Shown: positions 1 through 6,803, numbered from the stretch's first letter. The stretch: DNA of 22,442 nucleotides from Candidatus Omnitrophota bacterium (GCA_018818505.1 JAHIRR010000291.1:1-22442); one strand, 5' to 3'. Numbers and translations are program-made. Notes: generated by a model not told the origin, from the letters alone.

Positions 1-141
1 ACCGCACGCCTCTTCTGCAAAGAACTCAATCACCCTCACAGAATGCTCTTTGGCAAACTCTAAGACTTTCTCCTTCTGCTGCTCCAGAGACGTTTCCTGT
101 AAATCAGTGGATTTTCTTAAATAAGCAATCGCTCGTTTCAT
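1..141 (-). CDS. Serine recombinase (resolvase family), N-terminal part
   Basis: The first 47 codons of a gene that leaves the window on the left. The protein starts MKRAIAYLRKSTDLQETSLE; YLRKSTDLQ fits the resolvase N-terminal motif Y-x-R-x-S-x-x-x-Q, with the candidate nucleophile at Ser11. These enzymes cut and rejoin DNA through a serine-phosphate link and drive integration, excision or inversion. The ATG is preceded by a GAAGG ribosome-binding sequence about 6 nt upstream. It lies 22 nt downstream of the 50-residue gene, so the two are probably co-transcribed. Because the C-terminal part is missing, I cannot tell a small resolvase from a large phage-type serine integrase, nor judge whether the gene is intact. 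Confidence 0.8.
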   Translation of the reverse strand, partial: MKRAIAYLRKSTDLQETSLEQQKEKVLEFAKEHSVRVIEFFAEEACG

Positions 142-162
142 TATAAGCCTTCAACCCTATAT

Positions 163-197
163 GTCATTGCGAGGAGCGAAGCGACGAAGCAATCTCC
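163..197. repeat. REP-like palindromic repeat (GAGCGAAGCGACGAAGC type)
   Basis: The stretch reads GTCATTGCGAGGAGCGAAGC and then GACGAAGCAATCTCC. It forms an imperfect hairpin (ATTGCG..., ...GCAAT arms) and matches a kind of dispersed intergenic repeat I know from many bacterial genomes. It overlaps the 3' end and stop codon of the 50-residue gene. Confidence 0.6.
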
Positions 198-316
198 CCT
201 TGCTTAGCCACTATTTCATTTTCCTCAAAATACTTACTAAACATACATTCAATAATAAACTGGTTTATCCCCTGCTTTGACCTCTCATCCCTGGCCCTAT
301 CGCTCTTTTTACCCAT
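164..316 (-). CDS. Small hypothetical protein (50 aa) next to recombinase
   Basis: The start at 316 (MGKKSDRARDERSKQG) is chosen because AGGAGG lies 7 nt upstream. A longer version starting at 352 would begin inside a repressor-type operator and has no such site. The protein is charged, with an aromatic middle (FIIECMFSKYF). Its last dozen or so residues (KQGEIASSLRSSQ) are encoded by a palindromic repeat of the type GCGAGGAGCGAAGCGACGAAGC, which also supplies the stop codon, so the native C-terminus may have been replaced. It sits directly upstream of the serine recombinase. I do not recognise a family; a recombinase accessory protein is only a guess from position. Confidence 0.55.
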   Translation of the reverse strand: MGKKSDRARDERSKQGINQFIIECMFSKYFEENEIVAKQGEIASSLRSSQ

Positions 317-335
317 ACAACGCCTCCTGTCTTTG

Positions 336-353
336 CTTATGCTTGGGCACATG
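336..353. promoter_or_regulatory. Operator-like site O3 for XRE repressor
   Basis: CTTATGCTTGGGCACATG matches the 18-bp site at 649-666 (CATATGCTTTGGCATATG) with a few mismatches. It shares a following CTAATTTTT with the 411-428 copy. It lies between the repressor gene and the small protein/recombinase pair, so it may control their transcription. Confidence 0.45.
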
Positions 354-410
354 CTAATTTTTCAGGCAAAAAAACTCTGATTTTTGCACTTTGTTCTCGC
401 TTTGTATTAT

Positions 411-428
411 CATCTGCTTTGGCATATG
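411..428. promoter_or_regulatory. Operator-like site O2 for XRE repressor
   Basis: CATCTGCTTTGGCATATG differs at one base from the perfect dyad at 649-666. On the minus strand a GATAAT that could serve as a -10 box follows immediately, so binding here could block transcription toward the recombinase. No convincing -35 box was seen. Confidence 0.5.
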
Positions 429-454
429 CTAATTTTTGCTCCAAAAAAATTTAC

Positions 455-634
455 TTAGATAATCCCTTCTTTTCTAAGCACTGTCAGATAGGCATTCGAG
501 ATATTCGTCTTTTCCTTCAGCCATCTATTTAGTGTAGATTCAGGAATGCCCAGTCTTTTAGCCAGCTCATACTGCCTGAGGTTGTTCTTCTTCATATACG
601 CTTCAATCTTTGCCAAGATCTGCTTCTCTGTCAT
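455..634 (-). CDS. Small XRE-type helix-turn-helix regulator (59 aa)
   Basis: The protein begins MTEKQILAKIEAYMKKNNLR, continues QYELAKRLGIPESTLNRWLK and ends VLRKEGII. The middle is a classic Cro/C1-type HTH: ELAKRLGI as the first helix, PESTLNRWL as the recognition helix. It is essentially just a DNA-binding domain, like small phage or plasmid repressors. Its promoter (TTGACA, 17 bp, TAAACT) ends 7 nt before the ATG, which implies a leaderless transcript, and the promoter spacer holds a perfect dyad. Two related sites lie downstream, in front of the recombinase pair. I infer an autoregulated repressor of the recombinase module. The reading of the HTH is firm; the targets are inferred. Confidence 0.75.
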   Translation of the reverse strand: MTEKQILAKIEAYMKKNNLRQYELAKRLGIPESTLNRWLKEKTNISNAYLTVLRKEGII

Positions 635-641
635 TGATTAA

Positions 642-670
642 AGTTTAGCATATGCTTTGGCATATGTCAA
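642..670 (-). promoter_or_regulatory. Promoter of XRE regulator with operator O1 in the spacer
   Basis: On the minus strand: TTGACA (670-665), a 17-bp spacer, then TAAACT (647-642), followed after 7 nt by the ATG. Bases 649-666 form a perfect dyad of two 7-bp arms, CATATGC and GCATATG, separated by 4 bp. This layout fits negative autoregulation. Confidence 0.65.
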
Positions 671-702
671 GTAATTTTTATTTTTTGTCAATCTTTATTT
701 TA

Positions 703-1131
703 TTAAAAACCTTGCCAAAACTTACTATAGTTAGTTTTAAGGTTAATAAAAAACTCTTCGTCTGCCTTTATGGTGACTTCTTTTAAGAGTCGCATTTGGT
801 ATATGTCTTCACCTATCGGATACATCCACAATTTAAAATAACGCATCGGTTTTGAATCTATGGCTATATAAACATTTTCTCCGCTCGGAGATGCCGGAAA
901 TTGCGCAATCACTAAAAACTTATGGCTCGCAATCTCTTGACAATCCAATATGGGAATTACAGAACTAGCGCACCCAGCACAGTTTTCCGGTGGTACAGAA
1001 AAATACATTACATTCCGCTTAATTTCATCAACAATGCCAGATGTATATAAATCAAGTATATTACATTTCGGAGAATCTGCATAAACATTTAACGAAAGAA
1101 ATAAAATAGCTGAAAGGAGTAGCTTTATCAT
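703..1131 (-). CDS. Small exported cysteine-containing protein (142 aa)
   Basis: The start at 1131 gives an N-terminus MIKLLLSAILFLSLNVYADS, a textbook Sec signal peptide with likely cleavage after VYA. An upstream in-frame extension to 1272 lies inside the preceding gene and is rejected. The mature part holds four cysteines: one near the N-terminus (PKCN), a CAGC pair after residue 45, and one in LDCQE. Two disulfides in the periplasm are plausible. The gene starts 7 nt after the stop of the lytic transglycosylase-like gene, so the two are almost certainly co-translated. I recognise no family. A periplasmic partner or inhibitor of the upstream enzyme is a hypothesis from position only. Confidence 0.65.
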   Translation of the reverse strand: MIKLLLSAILFLSLNVYADSPKCNILDLYTSGIVDEIKRNVMYFSVPPENCAGCASSVIPILDCQEIASHKFLVIAQFPASPSGENVYIAIDSKPMRYFKLWMYPIGEDIYQMRLLKEVTIKADEEFFINLKTNYSKFWQGF

Positions 1132-1138
1132 ACTACTT

Positions 1139-1849
1139 TTAATCGCATATAAATACAGGGCGATCATCAATTGTAACCCAATGCCCCTCTGTGCAACGGG
1201 ATACTGATTTTTCCCCTTTTTTCTTTTTCGATTTTTTATCAGCAGGGGATTTCTCTGAAAACTCAATCTCATAACAAAGAACTTTTTGGATAAATTGTTT
1301 TATTTCGTCTGCCTTTGCTTTCGTGGCCTTCGCTGCCTCAAGAAACTTCTCTACATGGTTCCACACTTGAGGATCTTTTCCAGCCTGTTCAGCAAGATGT
1401 TGAGCGCGCGCAATGCGCCCCTCACCACCATTATAGCTACCAAGAACAAACTTTTTCCGTTCAGATATATTTTTTACAGGAACGCTCTTTAGGTCTTTTA
1501 ATAACGTTGTCTTTTTACTAAAAATACCATTGAGATCTTTCAGGTATCGCGCTGCACCTGAAGACGCATAATCAATATCAAAACGTTGATCATTTTCTTT
1601 GGAAACAATTAAGCCATATCTCTCAGCAGTAGCCTTTTCTAACCTAAAATGACCAGCTGCATCATCTGTGCCGCGTTTTCCCAGCATAGTGCCAAAACTG
1701 CTCTCTTGTCCATATACGGCTTCAAGGGTGTTAACTGTTAGATTATCGTTCTCGTCAAAATAACGCGAGGCATTCTCAAGGGCTTTTTGTTTATGACTGG
1801 TCTCTCGTTCAAGCCAGATATCAATGTTTGATTTTTGCTTTTCTGTCAT
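1139..1849 (-). CDS. Lytic transglycosylase-like (SLT-fold) protein
   Basis: 236 residues. The region YGQESSFG (about 46-53) carries the catalytic-type Glu49 of goose-lysozyme/SLT enzymes. It is followed by AAGHFRLEKATAERYG (usually AxGLMQLMPxTAxxxG) and by GSYNGGEGRI (usually AAYNAGxGxV). These are the three SLT core motifs in order, so peptidoglycan glycan-strand cleavage is the likely activity. A lysine-rich linker (about 204-215) leads to a C-terminal tail, GHWVTIDDRPVFIC, with cysteines on both sides. There is no signal peptide or lipobox, unusual for a cell-wall enzyme of the host; delivery by lysis or a secretion system is possible. The ATG has AGGAGG 9 nt upstream. It is 30 nt after the methyltransferase stop and 7 nt before a small exported protein. 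Confidence 0.75.
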   Translation of the reverse strand: MTEKQKSNIDIWLERETSHKQKALENASRYFDENDNLTVNTLEAVYGQESSFGTMLGKRGTDDAAGHFRLEKATAERYGLIVSKENDQRFDIDYASSGAARYLKDLNGIFSKKTTLLKDLKSVPVKNISERKKFVLGSYNGGEGRIARAQHLAEQAGKDPQVWNHVEKFLEAAKATKAKADEIKQFIQKVLCYEIEFSEKSPADKKSKKKKGEKSVSRCTEGHWVTIDDRPVFICD

Positions 1850-1879
1850 GTTTCATTCCTCCTAGCATATAGCTACGTT

Positions 1880-2647
1880 CTAAAATAATATTCTCTTTTT
1901 GGCAACCGAAATATATTTATCCTCTTTCTCAATCCCAATCCAATTTCGTCCTAATCTTTTTGCCGCTACAGCAGTAGTTCCGCTACCTAAAAATGGATCT
2001 AAAACTATATCGCCTTTATTTGAAGAGGCTGTTATAATCCTTTTTAGCATTTCTTCTGGTTTCTGCGTGGGGTGCAATGCTCTGCCTTTTTCGCCCCTCA
2101 ATCTTTCTTTCCCTTGCACCAATGGCATCGACCATACATCTCTCATTTGTTTAAGCGAGCCGTCTTTTTGTCTGTCTGGATTAATTCTTTTGAGTTCTTT
2201 GTAATGAAATATCCATTTTTTTTCTTTAACTGCCCATACTACAAACTCGGAAGAATGAGTAAAAACTCTTTTTGTCATATTAGGCATGGCATTGGTTTTT
2301 TGCCAGGTTATTACGTTGTTAATCTTAAAACCTAACTGCTTTAAAACGAGCATTATTTCAGCAATATTGTGATATGTGCATGAAATATAAATGGATCCGT
2401 TATCTTTTAATAGCCGCTTACAGCCGCTAATCCAGTCCTTTGTAAATTGTAAATACTCTGGCTCTGTCATTCGGTCCCATTCCTCATTCATCATAAACCA
2501 ATCGCCGCCTGTTTTATTGCCTTTCCACTTCAGTCCATTGCCAGAAAGGTTATAAGGAGGGTCGGCGAAAATAAGGTCGATTTTCTTCTCGGGCCATTCG
2601 GACATAATCTTAATGCAATCTCCAAGATATAGCTTATTTATCCCCAT
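1880..2647 (-). CDS. Beta-class DNA methyltransferase of the restriction system
   Basis: An S-adenosylmethionine-dependent DNA amino-methyltransferase, probably N6-adenine. The catalytic motif DPPYNLSG is near the N-terminus (about residue 29) and the SAM-binding motif DPFLGSGTT near the C-terminus (about 217). This order is that of the beta class, as in DpnA-like enzymes. With ATG at 2647 the protein (MGINKLYLGDC...) has 255 residues and begins 20 nt after the endonuclease stop. Upstream in-frame starts at 2686 (ATG) or 2719 (TTG) would overlap the endonuclease gene, and the start is not settled by a strong ribosome-binding site. Together with the D12-class enzyme it most likely protects the two strands of one asymmetric site, as is common in type IIS systems. 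Confidence 0.85.
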   Translation of the reverse strand: MGINKLYLGDCIKIMSEWPEKKIDLIFADPPYNLSGNGLKWKGNKTGGDWFMMNEEWDRMTEPEYLQFTKDWISGCKRLLKDNGSIYISCTYHNIAEIMLVLKQLGFKINNVITWQKTNAMPNMTKRVFTHSSEFVVWAVKEKKWIFHYKELKRINPDRQKDGSLKQMRDVWSMPLVQGKERLRGEKGRALHPTQKPEEMLKRIITASSNKGDIVLDPFLGSGTTAVAAKRLGRNWIGIEKEDKYISVAKKRILF

Positions 2648-2667
2648 CTCGTTCGCATTTGCTGTGA

Positions 2668-4599
2668 TTAAAGCTTCTCTGCCCATTTTTCGATACAACC
2701 TCTTATGCGTGTTATCCAATGAGTGCCATCTGTAATCTTTGTTTCTTCCTTAAGCGCTACTATCTTTGTTAGCAACTCCTTTAATTGTTCTGGCAAATAC
2801 CTCTTCTCCTGAAATATCCTGAGCAACAATATATAATCATCTAAGGTCAAAGGGATGATTTTAGGATAAAGTTTTACGCCGTTCGAATTAACGTGCGGAA
2901 CCGATGTCATCTTTGCGTAGAAATGAATAGCTGTATTGATGTGTATTTGAGGAGCAATGAATAAAGAATAGACGTCCTTGTCCTTCTCTTGCTCTATAAC
3001 CCTTACAACATGCCGAGGCACAGGCTCATGTTCGGTATTATATTGCGTCTCTCCTACGGAAAGCGTGACTTCAACTACTAATACATAATCTTTATAATAA
3101 AATACCATGTCTGGTTTGCCCCCTGGCGCAAAATTTCTTGGCTGAAGATCATCATCGATATCAAAATTTCTGCATTCATGTGGCAACTTTAGCAATTTAT
3201 CTATGGCTAGAAATCCACGCCATACATTCCATTCAAAATGGGTAGGCCTATAACCTAAAATCTCTTTGTGATTAATAGAGCCAAAATAATCTATAATTTT
3301 ATCTACGGCATCCTTTTCTTGATGTAACCATAACATATACTCATATTCTTTTAGCTCTCGCTTTGTCTCGGTTAAGCTGAGCAGTTGTTTTCTTAATAGT
3401 AAAGGATCTGTAATCTCTTTATCTATTTTTACTATTTTTGATTCTACTTTTATTGCGGTCGATTTTGAAAGCTGCACCACCTCATCAAGAACTCTATCTG
3501 TTTTATCCCTAAGGTAATCTATTTTATCTTGAGGAAGTGTCGGTAAGGCATGATCGTGCAAATAGCTGAGATAGTCGCCATTTTTCTTTATTTCCCACTC
3601 TTGCGAGAGTATCCAATCTGCTATATCTCTATGAGTCTCAGCTATATTTATCCTTGAACGGCGAATCGTTAATATGCCGCTCATTCTGAAATATCTTGCG
3701 GTCGCATCGATGTAATCCCGCCACGCATTGGACTTCAAGATAAGAAAATAAAAAAGAAATAGATTCTCCATTTCTTTCAGAGAAGAACCTCTTTTCTTTA
3801 AGTCTTTAAGGTCTCCTGCCAATCTAATCGCTCCAGAAGTTTTTGATCCTTTGCCACCTTTAATTATCGCATGCAATAATTTTCTGTCTTTAGCGCGGCT
3901 CTTGCTTTTACAATAGGCCCTTATGTATTTCAGGCGCTCATTGACTTCATCTCTATAAAGATCCTTTGCCATATCACATTGCTGCTGAATAACATATTTT
4001 CTAACAGCATCCCTGCCTTCTTTGCGCGTCAAATCTAATCCCTTTCTATATCTTTGAATAAACTTGACTGCTTTATCAACATCATCCATCGTATTTAAGG
4101 TGTTTACAATAAATCCTTCATCTTTTGAAACACCATCGCATTGTTTAATAATTCTAAGTGTTGCCTGAAATGGCAATAAATTAAACCCGGGGTATTGACT
4201 CTTTGATTTCTGAGGGAGAGAATTGGGGAATTGAACTTTTAAAAGCTGGCGCAACCATACATCTTCTTCTACATAATTATCAGAAAGTAACGCCTCTCCT
4301 GCCTTAGTGATGTTCGCGCCGGCTGGTACATATTTACTGCCCTTTTTATAACAAGTGGCAAACCCCAGTTCATTAAAGGCGGAACTCCATATCCTTCCAT
4401 GCTGCTCTATTTGTTTGCTGCTTTTTGCTTCTGTGGCCCCATAGATGCCTTCGCGTTGCAAGAGCTCTAAAAATCTCTTTTGGTTTTCATAAGACCAGGG
4501 TTTACCGTTAAAATGTTCTTTTAAAACCCTTAAACCATCTTTAAGCCTTGCGGCCTCTCTTAATGTCGTATTGCCTACACACCACTGAACATGCGCCAT
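2668..4599 (-). CDS. Type IIS restriction endonuclease, AlwI/BspD6I family
   Basis: 643 residues. The C-terminal half matches what I remember of the nicking enzyme BspD6I and its relatives (AlwI, PleI, MlyI). FEWNVWRGF (Glu456) is followed by LQPRNFAPGGKPD (Asp497), VVEVT (Glu510) and NTEHEPVPRH (Glu523). Spacings Asp-13-Glu-13-Glu equal those of the BspD6I active site as I recall it. The N-terminal 350 residues, including ATARYFRMSGIL, correspond to the DNA-recognition part with winged-helix-like segments. These enzymes bind a 5-bp asymmetric site and cut a few bases downstream. BspD6I needs a separate small subunit to cut the second strand; no such gene is seen here. RBS AGGA lies about 7 nt before the ATG, and the gene is 9 nt after the D12 methyltransferase. 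The exact recognition sequence cannot be read from the protein. Confidence 0.88.
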   Translation of the reverse strand: MAHVQWCVGNTTLREAARLKDGLRVLKEHFNGKPWSYENQKRFLELLQREGIYGATEAKSSKQIEQHGRIWSSAFNELGFATCYKKGSKYVPAGANITKAGEALLSDNYVEEDVWLRQLLKVQFPNSLPQKSKSQYPGFNLLPFQATLRIIKQCDGVSKDEGFIVNTLNTMDDVDKAVKFIQRYRKGLDLTRKEGRDAVRKYVIQQQCDMAKDLYRDEVNERLKYIRAYCKSKSRAKDRKLLHAIIKGGKGSKTSGAIRLAGDLKDLKKRGSSLKEMENLFLFYFLILKSNAWRDYIDATARYFRMSGILTIRRSRINIAETHRDIADWILSQEWEIKKNGDYLSYLHDHALPTLPQDKIDYLRDKTDRVLDEVVQLSKSTAIKVESKIVKIDKEITDPLLLRKQLLSLTETKRELKEYEYMLWLHQEKDAVDKIIDYFGSINHKEILGYRPTHFEWNVWRGFLAIDKLLKLPHECRNFDIDDDLQPRNFAPGGKPDMVFYYKDYVLVVEVTLSVGETQYNTEHEPVPRHVVRVIEQEKDKDVYSLFIAPQIHINTAIHFYAKMTSVPHVNSNGVKLYPKIIPLTLDDYILLLRIFQEKRYLPEQLKELLTKIVALKEETKITDGTHWITRIRGCIEKWAEKL

Positions 4600-4608
4600 T
4601 GAATTTTC

Positions 4609-5790
4609 CTATTTCGTTTCGCAGAAAAATATTCTTTCCGTATGATTTTCTATTTCGCTTTTCCCGGTTGTAAAGCTTTTAAACTCCGTTTCGAATATTT
4701 CAGTTTTCCCTCTTTTAGAAAGGGTCCTTATGATTTCCTCGTCTTTTATTCTTGCGTTTGAACGGGAGTTTCCTTTATCGGACATATTGTTATAAGAAAG
4801 AAGGATATATTTGAAATTTGCATTTTTTATCAAATCATCAAATGCTCTTGAAGCTGTTTTCAGGCAATATTGACTTTTCAATTCGTTGCGTGGCATCTTT
4901 TTAGCTACGCCAAAAGCTTCTGGCTTGTTCCATGTTATGATATTCTCTAATAAATGGTAACTATCGCAATAATGCCTGGAATTATAGGGAGGGTCTATAT
5001 AAAGTACGTCGCCTTTTATCCTGCGTATAAGCTGGTTTGCGTCTTCATTATAGATCTCGTTACTTTTATTCCTATGCTGTCGTATATCCGGAACCAATAG
5101 CTTTATCGGCGTAACTGTATCCAATGTCCGCCTGAATGCATCGTAATGCCCACATGTATTAGCAACTTTGTCTATAGCATAAAGGAGCGATGTTAAAAGT
5201 GCGCTCTTTTCTTTAAAATTTAAATCTAATTCGTCTATTTTTTCTCTTATAGCCCCTATTTTCTTTGCATTCTCTATCGTGAAATACGTACCTCCAAAAT
5301 TCTGTGAGACATAGTTTTCTTCGGAAGCATATATATTGTTTAACATATCAATATGGTCGGCTATCTTTGCTTTATCGAATTGCTCTGGGGCAAGCCATGC
5401 ATATAAAGAAATATAATTACTATAAAGCAACTCGTTACTAATTATCTTCGTATCGCTGCCATTAAGCTCGTGTCCCACCACCCCTGTCCCGGCAAATATA
5501 TCGCAAACGCTTTTAATCTTTCCACATTTTTTCCCGACAATCTCTTTTATAAAACTCAATAATTTGAATTTATTGCCTAAATATCTCCTGCTTTGAATTT
5601 GTAACAAGCCTTGCTTATTATCGACCCTTTCCGGTAATTTTTTTCTTAATGTAACTGTGGGATATTTTATGACATCGCGCTCTATGGTAGGCAAATTAAA
5701 AATATCGAAGAGGGTCAACTGTTCTCGCCCATCTCTCAAACAATCGCTTTTCAGGCGTTCCTCAATTATTCGATAAACTGATACTGGCAT
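4609..5790 (-). CDS. D12-class (alpha) N6-adenine DNA methyltransferase
   Basis: 393 residues. After about 65 extra N-terminal residues comes RRYLGNKFKLL (motif X, SAM contact), then CDIFAGTG at about 96-103 (motif I) and YIDPPYNSRHY at about 264-274 (catalytic motif IV). This is the alpha order of the Dam/DpnM group. The YNSRHYCDSYHLLE stretch resembles the DNA-facing loop of type IIS adenine methyltransferases. ATG at 5790 has AGGAGA about 7 nt upstream. The gene starts 11 nt after lexA and ends 9 nt before the AlwI-family endonuclease, so methylase, nuclease and second methylase form one unit led by lexA. Which strand or sequence it modifies is not visible. Confidence 0.87.
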   Translation of the reverse strand: MPVSVYRIIEERLKSDCLRDGREQLTLFDIFNLPTIERDVIKYPTVTLRKKLPERVDNKQGLLQIQSRRYLGNKFKLLSFIKEIVGKKCGKIKSVCDIFAGTGVVGHELNGSDTKIISNELLYSNYISLYAWLAPEQFDKAKIADHIDMLNNIYASEENYVSQNFGGTYFTIENAKKIGAIREKIDELDLNFKEKSALLTSLLYAIDKVANTCGHYDAFRRTLDTVTPIKLLVPDIRQHRNKSNEIYNEDANQLIRRIKGDVLYIDPPYNSRHYCDSYHLLENIITWNKPEAFGVAKKMPRNELKSQYCLKTASRAFDDLIKNANFKYILLSYNNMSDKGNSRSNARIKDEEIIRTLSKRGKTEIFETEFKSFTTGKSEIENHTERIFFCETK

Positions 5791-5801
5791 ATTTGATTCT
5801 C

Positions 5802-6443
5802 CTATATTTTTCTAATAACACCTGTTACTTTACCTAATATCATAAAATTATTATCTGATAAGTCAACATATATTGGTTCCATGTTCTCATTTGCCGGACG
5901 TAATATTACCCTATTAGAACTTTTGTCCTTATAGAATTTTTTAACAGTTGCTTCATCTTCTATAAGCACAACTATTATATCTCCTTCTTCCGCACTTTGC
6001 TGTTGTCGAACCACCACATGATCTCCCTCCAATATGCCGGCTTCAATCATGCTGTCCCCTTTGACTTTTAATGCAAAAACTCCTGCGGGGTTCCTTGCTA
6101 AAGACTTGTCAACCGCAAGCTCTCCTTCAATATTCTCCTGTGCAAGGATAGGATTTCCTGCCGATATATTCCCCAGTATTGGTATTGTATTAACATTATT
6201 ATTGTTATTTTCCTTTTGGGCAGCATGAACTAATATCTCAATGCCTCTTGATTTATGGGGTCTGCGGGAAACATAACCTTTGCGCTCAAGGGCATCAAAG
6301 TGAGATTGAACAGCATTTGGAGATTTAAAAGAAAATCTTTTCTGGACCTCTGGGATAGAAGGCGGGTATCCAAATTTATCTATATTGGATAAAATAAAGT
6401 CAAATATCTGGGTCTGGCGTCTTGTAAGAACCTTGCTTTTCAT
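5802..6443 (-). CDS. lexA: LexA repressor (SOS response)
   Basis: 213 residues from ATG 6443 (MKSKVLTRRQTQIFDFIL). The N-terminal winged HTH (about 1-65) contains GYPPSIPEVQKRF and SPNAVQSHFDALERKGY. The C-terminal S24 peptidase domain shows the self-cleavage bond Ala95-Gly96 (ISAGNP), the nucleophile Ser131 (GDSM) and the general-base Lys168 (ATVKKF), so RecA-stimulated autoproteolysis should work. An asparagine-rich linker (about 79-83) joins the two domains. The longer frame to 6479 is rejected because it would start within the promoter. The promoter contains an E. coli-like SOS box, indicating autorepression. It is the first gene of a tight string with the restriction-modification genes. 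It could be the cell's own LexA or one carried by a mobile element; the sequence does not decide. Confidence 0.93.
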   Translation of the reverse strand: MKSKVLTRRQTQIFDFILSNIDKFGYPPSIPEVQKRFSFKSPNAVQSHFDALERKGYVSRRPHKSRGIEILVHAAQKENNNNNVNTIPILGNISAGNPILAQENIEGELAVDKSLARNPAGVFALKVKGDSMIEAGILEGDHVVVRQQQSAEEGDIIVVLIEDEATVKKFYKDKSSNRVILRPANENMEPIYVDLSDNNFMILGKVTGVIRKI

Positions 6444-6450
6444 ACCCCTA

Positions 6451-6479
6451 AGTATACTGTAAGAATTTACAGCTGTCAA
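6451..6479 (-). promoter_or_regulatory. lexA promoter with SOS box in the spacer
   Basis: Minus strand: TTGACA (6479-6474), exactly 17 bp, TATACT (6456-6451). The spacer carries the perfect palindrome CTGTAAATTCTTACAG (6472-6457), which fits the gamma-proteobacterial SOS box CTGT-N8-ACAG. The -10 box ends 7 nt before the lexA ATG, so the transcript should be leaderless or nearly so. Confidence 0.85.
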
Positions 6480-6495
6480 GGGTTCTTACGGTATT

Positions 6496-6723
6496 TTACC
6501 AAAATTTCTTAGCCCAATGGTATCCAGATATTTTAATCTTTACGAGGCTAGTGTTTTTATCCCGCTTAATCCGCACAATCCACGCTTTGGGCATCCAGGC
6601 CTTCCTGCCATCAAACATAACCAAAATGGCCCTCGGTGTCTTTTTTAGGAGCCTAACTTCTATCCATATGTAATCATTAAAGATAAGATGATAAAGGAGT
6701 GATTTCCAGGTGTGTCTAAATTG
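6496..6723 (-). pseudogene. 5'-incomplete small protein frame (IWIEVRLLKKTPRAILVMF type)
   Basis: An open frame ending at TAA 6496-6498 reads protein-like sequence: IWIEVRLLKKTPRAILVMFD, GRKAWMPKAWIVRIKRDKN and a tail SGYHWAKKFW. It resembles small beta-rich proteins with an ILV-FDGR-WMPK core. No in-frame ATG or GTG precedes the conserved part; the frame runs back into the tRNA 3' end. It is therefore probably a truncated remnant next to the tRNA, or it uses a non-standard start. It lies between the tRNA gene and the lexA promoter. Function unknown. Confidence 0.35.
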
Positions 6724-6724
6724 A

Positions 6725-6802
6725 TGGCGTCCCCAACCGGATTCGAACCGGTGTCGTCAGATCGAAAATCTGATGTCCTAGGCCAGACTAGACGATGGGG
6801 AC
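6725..6802 (-). tRNA. tRNA-Glu (anticodon UUC)
   Basis: The minus strand starts GTCCCCATCGTCTAGTCTGG and ends GGTTCGAATCCGGTTGGGGACGCCA, giving a 7-bp acceptor stem (GTCCCCA/TGGGGAC), discriminator G and an encoded CCA. The anticodon stem TCAGA/TCTGA encloses TTTTCGA, placing TTC at positions 34-36. The T-loop is TTCGAAT. Its 3' end faces the accessory region, and its 5' end is touched by a repeat of the GxxExxY module. Confidence 0.95.
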
Positions 6803-6803
6803 G

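Noticed and set aside
1132..1272. N-terminal extension of the small exported protein up to 1272
   Set aside because: It overlaps the lytic transglycosylase gene in another frame and would bury the signal peptide inside the protein.
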